64,000 bases of DNA from Arachis hypogaea (lineage: Eukaryota > Streptophyta > Magnoliopsida > Fabales > Fabaceae). The stretch's first letter is position 1; each line of letters opens with the position of its first letter. The notes beneath the pieces were generated by a model that saw nothing but the letters and a program-made list of their open reading frames with translations, was not told the origin of the DNA and did no database searches. Both the position numbers and the translations under genes were made by a program. Positions 10,459 to 22,513 of the stretch are shown here, in pieces. Where the stretch lies: the NCBI RefSeq assembly GCF_003086295.3, contig NC_092045.1:24246890-24310889 (forward strand), in the 5' to 3' direction.

Positions 10459-12147
10459 TTTTATATTGATTTTGGTTGTATTTAGGTTATTATGGTTCTT
10501 TATAGTTTTTCTTTGTTTTACTGTGTTTTGGTCATGCAAAGTGTTTATAACAGGAACAAGTGCAATCAGAAGAGTATTCATAATACTCTAGAGGGAATTC
10601 AGTTTGGATGCCTCAATGCTAAACGCCGTGAGCTGGCGTTTGGCTCCAAGAGGCACGTATTTCGAGGATAGCCCATTGTGGAGAGGGCGCTAAACGCTGA
10701 GCCTGGCATTTAGCGTTAAGGTGCACGCATTTCAAGAATTTGCCACTGTAATGGTGGCACTAAACGAGGCTACATGGCGTTTAGCACCAAGGGCTTTATT
10801 AACCAGTATGCGTACGCATGGACTTGTGTGTGTACGCACGAAATTTTTTTTTTTTTACTTTTTCTTGCCCTTATATCACTCTCTTCTTTCTCTTGTAATA
10901 TTTTTGTTTTTACTCATCCGTGTGCTTTTTATGTCCCTCTTCGTCTTCATATTTTCTTTACTTAGAGACAAGAAAACTTTTAAGTTTGGTGTTGTAGAGC
11001 ATGCTCTCTATTTATATTATCATCAATGGCACCAAAGGGAGGTAAATCATCTTGAAAAAGGAGCACAGCCTGAGCAATGAGATGGCCACTGGGATAACTG
11101 GAGGTGGTTGAGTTTCTTTCATTCTATTTTCCCTTCTACTCTTATTTCATTATCTACTATTTTCTATTGTTTGTCTTTATCTGTTGCATGATCTGCAGTA
11201 CTTTCAGTTCTTAGGTTTTAGTTTGATTTATTTGCCTGTTCTTGATTTGAATGGATGTCTCATATACCACACCGCTCACTGAGTTTGAATCTAAAAAAAA
11301 GAAAAGAAAAGAAGTGATGTATTACATGAGAAATTGAGTTTATATTTAAGAGTAGTCTTATTTGCTTAGATGTGGTGGTGTTTATCTGTGACTTTAAATG
11401 CATGATATGAACAGTGCATATTTGAAGTTAGATCAAAGGATGTTGATGCATGAGGAACAGAAATTTAGAGAACTATTATGAATTCTCTAAATTAAACAAG
11501 AAATTAATCCTTGAAGCAAAAGAAATAACAAAAAGAAAAAGAAAATAAAGCGGCAAGGCCAAGGCTCTGATCATCAATGGTTAGGAAGGATAATAATGAT
11601 CAAAAAATCAAAAGAGTTGTTTTTCTAACCATATGCTTGTGGTGTGAATGTGTCAAGTAAACCTTGAGACTAAGCACTTAGAGTCAAAGCCAAGTGCAAG
11701 TAAAGAGTATGCCAAAGGCTGTGAGCACCATTGACTGAAAAAAATTAAAAGAAAAAAAATTAGAGCTCAAAGAGTTTTCCAGTTAAGTGCTTGTAGTGTT
11801 TTTGTGTCAAGTAAACCTTTAGACAAAACATTTAAAGCCACGGCTAGACTCAAGGTAAAAAGCACCAAAGAAAAGAAAAAGAAAATGTTGTGTTTAAGGA
11901 TTAGTCAAAGGTCAAAAAGAGAATAATTCATAATATTATCCGGGTTCTAGTTTCGAAGGACATTAATATTTCCGAGTTTCAAAGGATAGTGAGATGCCGA
12001 AACTATTTGGGGTCACAGTGTCATTAACCCCACTAAGAGAAAAGACAGGAGCTTAAATGAAAAACACAATTCTTAGGCTAATCCACTTCTCAGTTCTATA
12101 TTGTTTCTAGTTGCTTGAGGACAAACAATAATTCAAGTTTGGTGTTG
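10459..12147 (+). other. 3' non-coding region of the outer element
   Basis: No supported gene. It includes a palindrome array at about 10617-10850, an A/G-rich stretch at about 11290-11960, and ends in TTGCTTGAGGACAAACAATA then AAGTTTGGTGTTG directly before the 3' LTR. That last segment takes the place where a polypurine tract would be expected, though it is not purine-pure. Confidence 0.65.
10617..10850. repeat. Two kinds of palindrome in one array
   Basis: Sites such as GAGCTGGCGTTTGGC, GGCATTTAGCG and ATGGCGTTTAGCACC are followed at about 10807-10842 by TATGCGTACGCATG and GTGTACGCAC. This places the GGCGTT-type and GTGCGTACGCAC-type palindromes side by side. Confidence 0.65.
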
Positions 12148-13642
12148 TGATGTGTGAGCATCTTTTCTATATTTTTTATTATTTTAGATATGAATTTATT
12201 GAGTTTTATTTAGATTTTAGTGTTTGAAGCCTATTTGAATGCTACTTTGAGTTGTTCTATTGTTTTAATTATTTCAAGTGAAGTTTGGATCGGTTTAGCA
12301 GGGTTCGTATCCAAAAAAGAGAAGAATTTAGAATATGCTAACTTGGCGCTAAACGTCGCATTTGGCGTTTAGCATCCAAGGGCTTTGGGACGTGTACAAC
12401 CATTCTGTCAAGCTGGTGCTAAACGTGGACCTGGACGTTTAGCGCCAGGAACCTTGTGATTCGTGCCAAGCCTCTGCCTCGTGGGGCGCTAAACATCAAG
12501 CCTAACATTTAGCGACAGGAAGTCAGAAACGAATAAGATTGCACTGCCACCAAGGGTGCTAAATGCCAAACCTGGCATTTAGCGCCAGGAGAACAGAATT
12601 GAAGTGGGAGTTACTGTCACCTTGGGCGCTAAATGCCAGTAACGCGGATCAGCCCCATCCAAAAGAGCATCTTTAGTTGGATTTGGCTTTTAATTATTGA
12701 AATTTATTTTATTTTACTTAATTTTTATTTACAAACAAAATCTTTTAGGCTTAGAATTTATTATTTTATTTTAATTTCAAATCAAATTTGGTTAGATATA
12801 AAAGGGAAAAGATTCAGCCCTTTGGGCTCTCTCTTCTCTTGGACCTCATTTCACATTTTACACACTTTAGAATCCTAATTTTTCTCTGAGTTATGAGCAA
12901 CTAAATCTCCATTATTAAGGTTAGGAGCTCTGTTTATTCTATGGATTAATACTATTGTCACTCTATTTTAATTAATTCATTGATTTAATTTCAACAATTA
13001 CTTTCGTTCTCCATCTTATGAATTTGAGTGTGTTGGAAAATAACTCTTATTCTACATGAATTCTTGTTGATTTTTGAAAAAGTTATCTCACTTGAATACT
13101 AGCTTGAAAGTAAATTCCTCCTAAACGACTAATTGCTTGGACTTAATGGGATATGTGACATATAATTCTCTTATATTTGGGTAATCAGGATTTTTGTGGC
13201 TAATAAACTAGAATTGAACTTAACGCTTTCATCTATATTAAGTGACCAAGAAATTGGTGGTTGATTAGGCTAGAGGAGACTAAATCTCTAAGAAATTAGG
13301 ATTTAGTCAATTACAATTTGCCATAAAAATGAATCTTGCATGATTAAAAATAGTCGGTAAGAAATATAAATCCGGAAAAATAAACATCTCTGAAATCTTA
13401 ACTGTTCTCTTAAGTACTTCTTATATTGAATCTACTATTTGCTTTCCGAACTCTTGAATTATTGTTTAATGCACTTTAAACCCCCAAAACACCATTTTTT
13501 ACTTGCCTGACTAAGTGAATTATTCGACTATTATTACTTGGTCTATCAATCCTCGTGGGATCGACCCTCATTCACCTAAAGTATTATTTGGTACGATACG
13601 ATGCACTTGTCGGTTAGTTTATAGACTCTGAATTCCGCACCA
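12148..13642 (+). repeat. 3' LTR of the outer Athila-like element
   Basis: It begins TGATGTGTGAGCA and ends GCACCA, followed by the duplication ATTAC. It is about 80 bases longer than the 5' LTR; one added stretch lies near 13100-13170. It carries a palindrome array at about 12340-12640 with pairs such as GGCGCTAAACGTC and GGCGTTTAGCATCC. Confidence 0.85.
12797..12804 (+). promoter_or_regulatory. Probable TATA box in the 3' LTR
   Basis: TATAAAAG in GATATAAAAGGG, at the position equivalent to 1193-1200 of the 5' LTR. In this copy it would drive transcripts outward into 13643 and beyond. Confidence 0.55.
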
Positions 13643-15195
13643 ATTACCCAATCCATGGAGTTTTAAAAATAAGTACTTTTATCTCTAATGTTTTAAAATA
13701 TATAAAATAATTTCTAATATTTATTTCCATTAGACAATACCGTCTTTATTCGTTAATTATTAACAATGATTGTTGACGTGGACCATTGACTCGCACAAAT
13801 AACTATTAAGTATTCGCGTGTGCGATATAGACAAATTAAATCAATTTCGATAAGAAAATACAAAATAGTCCCAACAAATTGAAAAAATATCAAAATAGTC
13901 CATATAAACTTTTTAAAAATCCAAAATAGACCTTTCAAATTATTTATATATGATTATTTTTAAATTGATAAATTTTAATTTTTAAAATTTTTTATCTATT
14001 TATTTCAAATTTAATTATTTATATATACAAAAAAATTTATACATTTTCAAATTTTAAATTATAAATTAATTTTGAAATTTTTAAAAAAATAATAATTTAA
14101 AATATTAAATAAAATCATATTTATTTTTTATCATGTAAAATATTAATTTAATTTGTAAGTACCATATTTTATGATTACTTTTAATGATGAAGAATAGAAT
14201 GAGTTAGTGGAGAATTTTTATTTAACATAAAATTCTCACATAAACAAGTAACACTTTAAAATTTGCATGCAATACAAATTAAGTCATTTATGAAATTAAA
14301 TTTGTAAGTTTTGATCAATTACAAGACTAATGTGAATGATTTACAAAATTTCAATGCAATGTAAAAATTCCTAATATTTTGCAATATTAAAAAAGAAATA
14401 TATTACCAAATTCAAGTGTTTTGTTTATTCTTTTTAAGCTTTGGAATTTATTAATTGTAATGTTGCATAAAATAAACTTGTAATTAAAGCTATTTGTGCT
14501 ACTACAATTAATATTATATAAAGAACAAATAGATTTTTTCACCTATAAATATTTTTTTTTAAATTTATTTGGTGCCAATATCGTAAGAATTTAGGTATAT
14601 AAATAATGATTTTTATAATATAATGACCTCTTAAATTTAGTTATTATTATTATGATTTTTACATGATCTCATTATAGGTATCTTAATGATTAAATAATAT
14701 TATTTTTTATTACATTGTAGTGTTAATGAATAAAATTATCTTTTAAGTTTATATATTGTTATTTTTTGTATTCTTTATTTATTATATATTTTTAATAATC
14801 TTTTATTATTTTGATTAATAAAAAAATGTTATAAGACATTATTTTTTGAAAAAAGATTAAAAATATTTGAAGAAATTATTTTAAAATTTTAAAAATTTTT
14901 TAGGAACTGTTTTGATATTTTTTAAATTTTTCAAAAATTATTTTATACTTCATATTGATGATTACTTTATCCAACTTGCACATGTAGATATTTAACGATC
15001 ACATGTGCGAGTTAATATTTTACGTCGGTAGTCACCATTAGTGATTAATAAAAGAGAATTATATTGTCTGACAAAAATAAATATTGAAAATTATTTTACG
15101 TATTTTTAAACTTAAAGAACTAAAGTATCTGATTTCAAAAATTTCAAAGACTATTTTAAATAATTACTCAAATAAATATTAGTTTTCCTTTATTT
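13643..15195. mobile_element. AT-rich element with long imperfect terminal inverted repeats, split by an LTR element
   Basis: The sequence at about 13650-13935 reappears as an imperfect reverse complement at about 14860-15190. Both arms share blocks such as AATATTTATTT followed by TTAGACAATA or TCAGACAATA, then a GACGT block, then ACTCGCACA. The core between them has no coding capacity. The left arm seems to continue upstream of the LTR element at 542, because AATAATTAC just before 542 matches the outer end of the right arm. The structure suggests a non-autonomous DNA transposon, possibly Mutator-like, but I see no clear target duplication and cannot assign the superfamily. AT richness makes chance matches easy, so the outer limits are uncertain. 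Confidence 0.55.
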
Positions 15196-16299
15196 CAAAA
15201 ATTAAAAGAATTGTTTATTTATATTATTCGAAATTTACTAAATAAATTAAATTGTACTCAGTACGTAGTACGTACAATATAAAATAAGGTCGAACACTGT
15301 TCACGCATATCACATCAATTTAATGTATATAGAGCAATAGCTAGCATACCATCAAGATTGTTTGGTATAGCTAGTGGTACTTAGGCTAGATAAAATCTTG
15401 AACAACTTTTTTATATAAAGATCCAATAATAACTACTCTCGATATTTGACTTGCTAATTAAAGATGTAATCCGCATTTGAGCATGCATTTCAATTTACTT
15501 AGGAATCCTAGTTTGGGCATTTTTCCGAAAACCATAAATAGCAGTACAAATTGGTTGGAACTTTTAGTTATTGCAATCACAATGTTGCACCGCACGTTAC
15601 TACACAAGTTGATGGAAATTACGAATTCAGGTTCTCAATACATTAAATACTGTTTTAAGAAAGGTATAAATTTTTATTTTTGTATTTCTTTTATATTTAT
15701 ACTTGTATTTTTGTTTCTCAATATATTGAGTATTGACGACTCATAACTTCGATACATAAAAGGACTTAAAAAATATAATCAGTAAAATAAAACCTTTAAT
15801 TTTGTAGACTCAAACTATGTATATCATGCTAATATGCCGCAACGCATCAGACTCATTCTTATGTATATTGTGCTGTGCTCATAGTTACGAGTAATGATGA
15901 CGTATGTACTATTTTTAATGTATATTCTTTTGATTTTTTTTATATTAAAAATAATTGATAAAAAAAGAAAAAAATATACTAAAAAAATATATAAAAAACA
16001 ACACAAGCAACATTTTTTCCGTCATTATATTAGGACCAAACTCCATATGCCACACAGCATGTGACTTGTTCTCACGTTAGGACTCATGTATCATGCTTTC
16101 ATTACCTAGTCAATGTATTATATTTGCATTTATTATTTGGTTTTTGTATTGCCACCACTAGTGACCAATGAAATATATGAAGACTGATGAAGAGTAGAGT
16201 GAAGGATATTTTAATCATTTACATCCATTATTTTTTAGAAAATGGTAAGAACATTAATTAATATCATGTACATTTCTGTGAACACACACATACACACAC
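15196..16299. other. AT-rich intergenic DNA
   Basis: No supported gene. Short open frames here have no recognisable composition or motif. A CA/TA microsatellite at about 16278-16303 abuts the Tat-type element. Confidence 0.55.
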
Positions 16300-16304
16300 A
16301 TATA

Positions 16305-16766
16305 TGTTATATAGGTAACCTGAAAATAGGTGAATTGGACCAGAACAGAAGGATTAAATTATGGAGGAAGGTGGTCTCCAATTTGTATTTGTCTGAGAGT
16401 CGCCGTTCGAGTTGTGAGTTTGAGGAATGGGAGGTGGTACCTGCAAGACACTCCGATGTCTAAGTCAGCAAAGAGTTAAGTAGGCTTTTAGTATATATTA
16501 GAACTTAACTGTAGCTGAGTGTGTCAGGATATTTATAGGGGACGAGCCAATAACCATCGCTGAAGTAGTTCTACTTATGATGGTGGATAACCGTCCCTTT
16601 ATCTTAGGGTTGTTGGGATATCTCTTCTAAAAATGGGTGAGAGATATAAGGAGGCGGTTACTTACTTTGAATAAGTGTTACTTGTCTCTGTGTGCTGATT
16701 TCGACCTCTTTGAAGAGGTCGGATAGGCAGTGAGGGCCAATCCTTAAGATTTTGGCTTCTTAGCTT
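16305..16766 (-). repeat. 3' LTR of the Tat-type element, inner end missing
   Basis: It begins TGTTATATAGGTAACC where the other LTR begins TGTCACGTAGGTAACC. About 30-40 bases at the inner end, present in the other LTR (GCCAGGGTATGAATA), are absent here and the sequence runs straight into integrase. A deletion has therefore removed the end of integrase, the polypurine tract and the LTR edge together. Confidence 0.75.
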
Positions 16767-16774
16767 AGTTTGGG

Positions 16775-17229
16775 ACTGTCCCACTATGAGGTATTTCACT
16801 TGCCCAGGTGCTTGGGGAAAAGGTCCGAGTATGTCCAATCCCCACTTTGCAAAAGGCCATGGGCAAGTTATGCTGATGAGCTCTTCGGGGGGAGCGACAT
16901 GAAAGTTGGCATGCATTTGGCATGGCTGACACTTTTTACGAAGTCAGCGGCCTCCTTTTGTAAGGTCAGCCAGTAGAATTGGCTCGGATAACTTTTCTGA
17001 CCAAAGACCTTGCTCCGAGATGATTGCCACAGATGCCACTATGCACCTCTTTCAAGACTTCTTCTGTCTTTGAAGTTGGGACACATTTCAACAATGATGT
17101 GGATATTCCTCTTCTATAGAGGGTATTTTTCACCAAGGTATAACTTTGCGCTTCCCTTCGGATCTTCTTTGGTTCTTTGTCCTTTTCAGGTAGGATGTCA
17201 AATTTTATATATTTGATTAATGGGATCAT
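16775..17229 (-). pseudogene. Integrase fragment (Tat type)
   Basis: The N-terminal zinc-binding part is seen as EVLKEVHSGICGNHLGARS, followed after frame changes by HVAPPEELISITCPWPFAKW and GLDILGPFPQAPGQVKYLIV, which holds the first catalytic aspartate. The fragment ends there, so the other two catalytic acids are missing. Integrase would join the DNA copy to the host chromosome; this one cannot. Confidence 0.8.
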
Positions 17230-17255
17230 CCATCCGAGATTTAAACCAGAAACCT

Positions 17256-17888
17256 CTAAGACGTCTTGTATAGTATCCGTCTTGGTAATCGAGAGTCTTG
17301 GAGTGTTTCTTGGATCAGGCTTTTATTATTTTCTCTCGGTTTAGTACTTGCCAACTTGGAAAGGGTGTCAGCTTTGCTGTTAAACTCCCGAGTTATGTGT
17401 CTAACTTCGGTCTCTGGAAATCGCCTAAGATGCTCCATAGTTTTTTCTAAGTACCTTTTCATATTCGGGTTTTTAGCCTGAAATTCTCCATTAATTTGGG
17501 AGGTCACCACCTGAGATTCACTGAAGATCGCTACTTTGGTCACGCCGACCTCTTCTGCTAGCTTCAGTCCGGTGATCAGTGCTTCGTATTCTGCCTGATT
17601 GTTGTAGGCTGGGAATTCAAATTTTAATGAGACTTCTATTTGAGTTCCTTCTTGGTTGACTAGTATAATGCCTGCACCGCTTCTGACTTTGTTGGAAGAG
17701 CCATCCACGTATAATTCCCAGGTTGTGCAGGCCTCCTCTTGCTCTCCTGCGTATTCTGCCATGAAGTCAGTCAGGCACTGAGCTTTGATTGCTGTCCGAG
17801 TTTCATACTTCAGGTCGAACTCGGATAGCTCTATAGCCCACTGAACCATTCTGCCCGCAACATCTATTTTTAAAAGAATCTGTTTCAT
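17256..17888 (-). pseudogene. RNase H domain fragment (Tat type)
   Basis: An open stretch of 210 codons begins in the end of the RT connection region (MKQILLKIDVAGRMVQWAIE). It contains LYVDGSSNKVRSGAGIIL, the NNQAEYEALITGL helix, IFSESQVV and NSKADTLSKLAS. The catalytic acids D, E and D can be placed, but the usual FSDSQ is FSESQ here. This domain normally removes RNA from the RNA-DNA hybrid. It is open but lies in a broken polyprotein. Confidence 0.8.
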
Positions 17889-17919
17889 AGGTTGGTTCGT
17901 TCGAACTTTTATTGTGTGA

Positions 17920-18990
17920 GCTTGAAAATAAGGTGAAGCCTTCTAGACGCCACTATTAAGGCATACGCAAATTTCTCGAGTTTCTGATACCTTAACTCAG
18001 GACCTTATAGAACTTTACTGGTAAAGTAGACGGGATGCTGCCCGACCTCGTCTTCTTGTATTAGCGCTGATGCCACAGCCTTCTCGGCGATAGCCAAATA
18101 CAAGATGAGTTCCTCTCCAACTTTAGATCGGATAAGAACATGAGGTTGGCTTAAAAACCTTTTGAACTCCTGAAAAGCTTCTTTTCATTCAGAAGTCCAT
18201 TCGAATTGGCATCCTTTCCTTAGTAGGGAAAAAATGGAAGGGATCTTAATGCCGATCTCCCTAGGAATCTGGACAAAGCTGCAAGTCGGCCATTCAGCTG
18301 TTAGACTTCTTTTAAACAAGCCGGACTTTTTATCTCTAGGATTGTTCTACACTTATCGGGGTTAGCTTCTATCCCCCTTTGTGTTAGCATGAATCCTAGA
18401 AATTTTTCAACCTCTATTGCAAAGGTGCACTTTGCGGGATCAATCTCATCCTATGTGCTCTTATGGTGTTGAAGACTTGCGAAAGGTCGGTCATGAGGCT
18501 GGCCTCATCCTTGGTTTTTATTAACATATCGTCCACATATACTTCCATTAAACCCCTAAGGTGAGGTGCAAACACCTTATTCATCAAACTTTGGTATGTG
18601 GCTCATGCATTCTTTAACCCAAAAGGCATGACCACGTAGCAGTAATTTGCTCTAGGTGTGATGAAAGAGGTCTTCTCCTGATCCGGCTTGTACATCGGGA
18701 TTTGATTGTATCCCGAGTATGCATCCATGAATGACAAGTATTGATATCCCGAGCTAGCATCTACTAGGGTATCAATATTTGGAAGGGAATATGGGTCTTT
18801 TGGGCATGCTTTGTTGAGGTCGGTGTAATCGACACACATCCTCCACTTGCCGTTCTGTTTCTTAACCAGCACCACATTTGCCAGCCAGTCCGGATACTTA
18901 ACTTCTCTGATGAAACCTGCCTCTATGAGGCCTTATACCTGTTCTTTGACTACTTGAGTCTGTTCGGGACCAAGCTTTCACCTTCTTTGT
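17920..18990 (-). pseudogene. Reverse transcriptase, broken (Tat type)
   Basis: The best stretch (18603-18875) reads MVLVKKQNGKWRMCVDYTDL, then DASSGYQYLSFMDAYSGYNQ and VMPFGLKNA, which are RT motifs. The catalytic YVDDM box is at 18525-18539, in a different frame from its upstream neighbour. Stops and frameshifts are scattered through the rest. The family copies element RNA into DNA. Confidence 0.85.
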
Positions 18991-19010
18991 TAGAAAGGTC
19001 GGGACCTTGG

Positions 19011-19690
19011 GTACACCGCCAATTTATGCGACATGAGTTCAGGGTCTATCCCAAGCATGTCGGAAGCTTTCCAGGTGAAGAGGTTGGAGTTTTCTTATAG
19101 GAGCTTTGTCAGTCTCTGCTTCATATCTTCTGCTAAATTGGCTCCTATGTTGGTGTTTATTCCGTCTTCTTGCCCAATTTGAACCTCCTCAGTCTTTCTT
19201 CTGGGCTGTGGTCACAATTCTTCTTTAGTTTGGATCCTTCTAGGCTAAACAACGTTGACTTCTTTGCTTTTACCTTTCAGGTTCAGGCTTTCGTTGTAAC
19301 ACTTTTTTGCCAGCTTCTGATCTCCCCTGATGGTGGCGATTCCCTCTGGTGTTAGGAATTTCATGCAAAGATGAGGGGTGAAAACCACTGCTCCGAGCTA
19401 ATTTAGGGTCGTCCTGCCTATCAGGGCATTATAGGCGGAGCCCACATCGAAGACAATAAAGTTGACGCTCAGACTTTTTGATTTCATCCCCCTTCCAAAG
19501 GTTTTGTGCAGGGTAATGAAGCCCAATGGCTTAATTGGGGTATCTCCTAGATTGAAGAGAGTGTTGGGGTATGCCTTTAACTCCCGTTGGCGAGCACCAT
19601 GGTAATTACTACTGGGTCGTTGTGGCTGGGAACGATTCCTTGCCCGTCTTCCATGAAGAAGGAGATGGTGGGAAGGTCGGGTAATTCATT
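19011..19690 (-). pseudogene. Protease and protease-RT linker (Tat type), broken
   Basis: The translated fragments include IKPLGFITLHKTFGRGM, FIVFDVGSAYNALIGRTTLN, one stop, then FTPHLCMKFLTPEGIATI, RGDQKLAKKCYNESL. The VGSAYNALIGR block is common to Tat-type elements after the protease active site. Several stops are present. Confidence 0.7.
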
Positions 19691-19696
19691 TCTGAC

Positions 19697-20909
19697 TTAG
19701 TAGACTTCTTTCAGATGTCTTTTCCGAGATGATTTTGTGAGTTCTCCCCCCACAAACCCTCTCGAGATCATATGTATATGTCTCTCTGGGGTCTGCGGCG
19801 GTGGACCTCTTCGCTCTTCATCATCTATTTTCCTCTTTCTGTGATTGTCCAATCTTTCCATGAGATACCTGTCAAGCCGACCTTCTCTGGCCAACTTTTC
19901 TATCACATTTTTTAGGTCGTAACAGTCATTGGTAGAGTGTTTGTACAGCTTGTGATTTTCATAGTATTCACTACGATTTCCCCCTTTTTATTCTTGATGG
20001 GTCGAGGGGGAGGTAGTTTTTCAGTGTGATAAATTTTCCTGTAGATGTCGACTATGGAAACTTATAGAGGAGTGTAGGAATGATATCTCCTGGACCTTTC
20101 AAACCCCACTTCTTTTTTCTTGGGCTCCCTCTCTTTTTTGTTTGATGGGTGAGAGTGTCTGGATTGCCAGCTCGGCTCCCGTAGTCTGGCGTTTTCCTCC
20201 ATGTTGATGTACTTTTCAGCTCTTTCTTGTACATCGCTCAAAGAGGTCGGGTGCCTTTTTAAGATGGACTGAGAGAAGGGTCGTTCTCGGAGTCCATTTA
20301 CTAGGCCTATGATCACTGCCTCAGTGGGCAGATCTTGTATTTCCAAGCATGCCTTATTGAACCTTTCCATGTAATCTCTCAGAGGCTCCCCGACTTCCTA
20401 TTTTACTCCTAGCAGGCTAGGTGCATGCTTGACCTTGTCTTTCTGAATTGAAAAACAGGTAAGAACTTATGTGAAAGGTCATCAAAGCTGGTTACCAACC
20501 TGGGAGGGAGACTATCGAACCGCTTCATCGTCGCTTTTGTTAAAGTCATCGGGAATGCCTTGCAGCGTGTTGTGTTCGAAGCATCCATTAAGTACATCCG
20601 GCTTTTGAAGTTGCTAAGGTGGTGTTTTGAATCGGTCGTCCCATTATACAGATCCATATCAGGGCTTTTGAAGTTTCTGGGAACTTTTGTCCTCATGATA
20701 TCTTCTATGAACGGGTCTTCTCCCCTTAATGGGGTGTTCTCTCGATCAGCGCGAGATCCCCTATCTCGGAAGTTGGATTCCAGCCTTAGGAGCTTTTCTT
20801 CAAGCTCTTTTTGTCGCTCAGCTTCCCTCCTCAGGTGTTTCTCCACCTTGCGTTGTCATTCTAGCACTTGTGCTAGCTGTTCTAGCTATCCTTGCCATGG
20901 TGCCAAAAA
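19697..20909 (-). pseudogene. Gag, main part (Tat type), broken
   Basis: The stretch 20409-20846 starts in a charged coiled-coil region (MEKHLRREAERQKELEEKLL) and continues to the gag core (FIEDIMRTKVPRNFKSPDMD, then KAFPMTLTKATMKRFDSLPP). Continuations in other frames at 20062-20370 (EIQDLPTEAVIIGLVNGLRE) and 19697-19906 (DRYLMERLDNHRKRKIDDEE) complete it. The N-terminus is separated and lies at 28767-28969. Confidence 0.8.
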
Positions 20910-20914
20910 CTTGA

Positions 20915-22513
20915 TGAGTGCGATTTTGCACCGGTTTGGATTTTTCTACTCAAGATAGCTTACGTTACAAGTATAGACCAAACCGGCAAATTAAATCCCA
21001 AACATCAAAGTTTAATATTTCTAATTTAAACCAAGAGTCATTCAACCTCAGTTCATCTTCTCTAGGAGTGCAATTAAGTGTCATTATTGGCTATGTGGGA
21101 ACAAGGGGGATCGATGGAAAGATTGCAAGAAATGTAAAGTGCAAGGAATGTAAATAAGCAAGAAGGTAACTTGACATGCAAGAAATTAAAAGTCAAAGCA
21201 AGTAAAAGCAATGCAAATGTAATTAAATACCAAAAAGGACTCTTGGTGAGAATTGGGTAGTTAGGGGTTCCTATCCTAGTTGTGGACCACAAACATGGTA
21301 ATTGTGTGTGGATTAATCCTAATTAGTCAACCCTACATCGAGGATAAGTCAACTAGGCATAATTAATCTCAATCCCTAAGTCCTAAGTCAACACTAAGGG
21401 GTCACTTAGAGTCAAGGGAAACCAAATTAATTAACAACCCACACACAATGTGAAATGGACATCCACTACTCAAGTTCACCCAAATCACACAAATTTCCAA
21501 CCAAGAGTGAGAAAAACTATGCAAAAGCCCAACCAAGCATTTTGTCAAACACTTGGTGGGTATGAAAATAAAGCATGATAAAATGACAAGAAATAATAAA
21601 TGCTACATCTACCAATTGCAAGAAAGTAAAAATAACAACTCAATAAAGCAATAAATGACATGAAACATAAAATTGCATTAAATGTAAACCAAAAGTAACA
21701 AAGAGTGCAAATACATAAAAATAACAAAAATGGAGAAAATGACAAGATAAACTAAAGAGATTAAAGCAACAAAATAAGGAAAGATAGAAGAGACTAGATG
21801 AAAATAAGGATTAAAACTAGAAATTACAAGAAAAATAAACTAAAATCCCTACGTTCTATAGAGAAGGGGGAGCTTTTCTCTCTAGAAAAGAACTAAATTA
21901 TGCTAAATTAAACCCTAATTTGCTCCCCCCTTTCACATGGAGTAAGGCCTTGTCTAATATAGGAAGAATCAGCTTCAGAAGGTCCAAAAATTGGGCTCTG
22001 AAGGCCCAGAAATCGCCCCCAACGATTTGCCTTAAATGAGTCACGTTCTGAGACCTGTGCGTAAGCACAGGTGTGTGCGTACGCACACATGATGATTTTT
22101 CTCTTGTGCGTACGCACAGGTGGTCGTGCGTACGCACACATGGCTTTGTGGTTCTTGTGCGTACGCACAGCAGGTTGTGCGTACGTACAGCAGGTTGTGC
22201 GCACGCACACTCCAATGTGTGCTTCTCCTTTGCTTTCTTCATATTTTCTCCCCTTGCACATGCTTCCTTCCACTTTTGCCTTGCCAAACTTGCCTCTAAG
22301 ACCTAAAATCACTCAAAAAACATGTCATGGCATCGAATGGCATAGAAGTGGGATTAAAATCACTAATTTAAACTCAAAATAGTATGTTTTCATAATTAGG
22401 CACAATTTAGGGAGAAAACACAAAAGCATGCTATTTACATGAATACATGTGGGTTTATGTGATGAAATTCACTCAAATTAAATCAAAATATATCGTCAAA
22501 TATGGATTCATCA
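20915..22513 (-). repeat. 3' LTR of the non-coding element
   Basis: It starts TGAGTGCGAT and ends GGATTCATCA. It contains a core AACCTCAGTTCATCTTC...CTAGGAGTGCAATTAAGTG shared in variant form with the LTR at 50178, and the GTGCGTACGCAC array at 22056-22215. Confidence 0.8.
22056..22215. repeat. GTGCGTACGCAC palindrome array
   Basis: At least six copies of GTGCGTACGCAC or one-base variants are spaced 20-35 bases apart, joined by short linkers. Each can pair with itself or with its neighbours. Confidence 0.85.

Larger units (their letters stand above)
542..13642 (+). mobile_element. Athila-like Ty3/gypsy LTR retrotransposon, old, with nested insertion
   Basis: Two similar LTRs (542-1956 and 12148-13642) are flanked by the 5-base duplication ATTAC (537-541 and 13643-13647). 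A primer site matching the 3' end of tRNA-Asp follows the left LTR. The inside holds a broken gag, a broken aspartic protease and a tail resembling the end of pol, with no reverse transcriptase, RNase H or integrase. Gag is split by a second element at 3372-8700. The LTRs differ at many positions, including small indels, so the insertion is old. Athila lineage is inferred from the gag type, the tRNA-Asp primer site and the protease. Confidence 0.85.

Noticed and set aside
13753..13938. Small protein in the inverted-repeat arm
   Set aside because: AT-rich frame inside a repeat arm with no motif.
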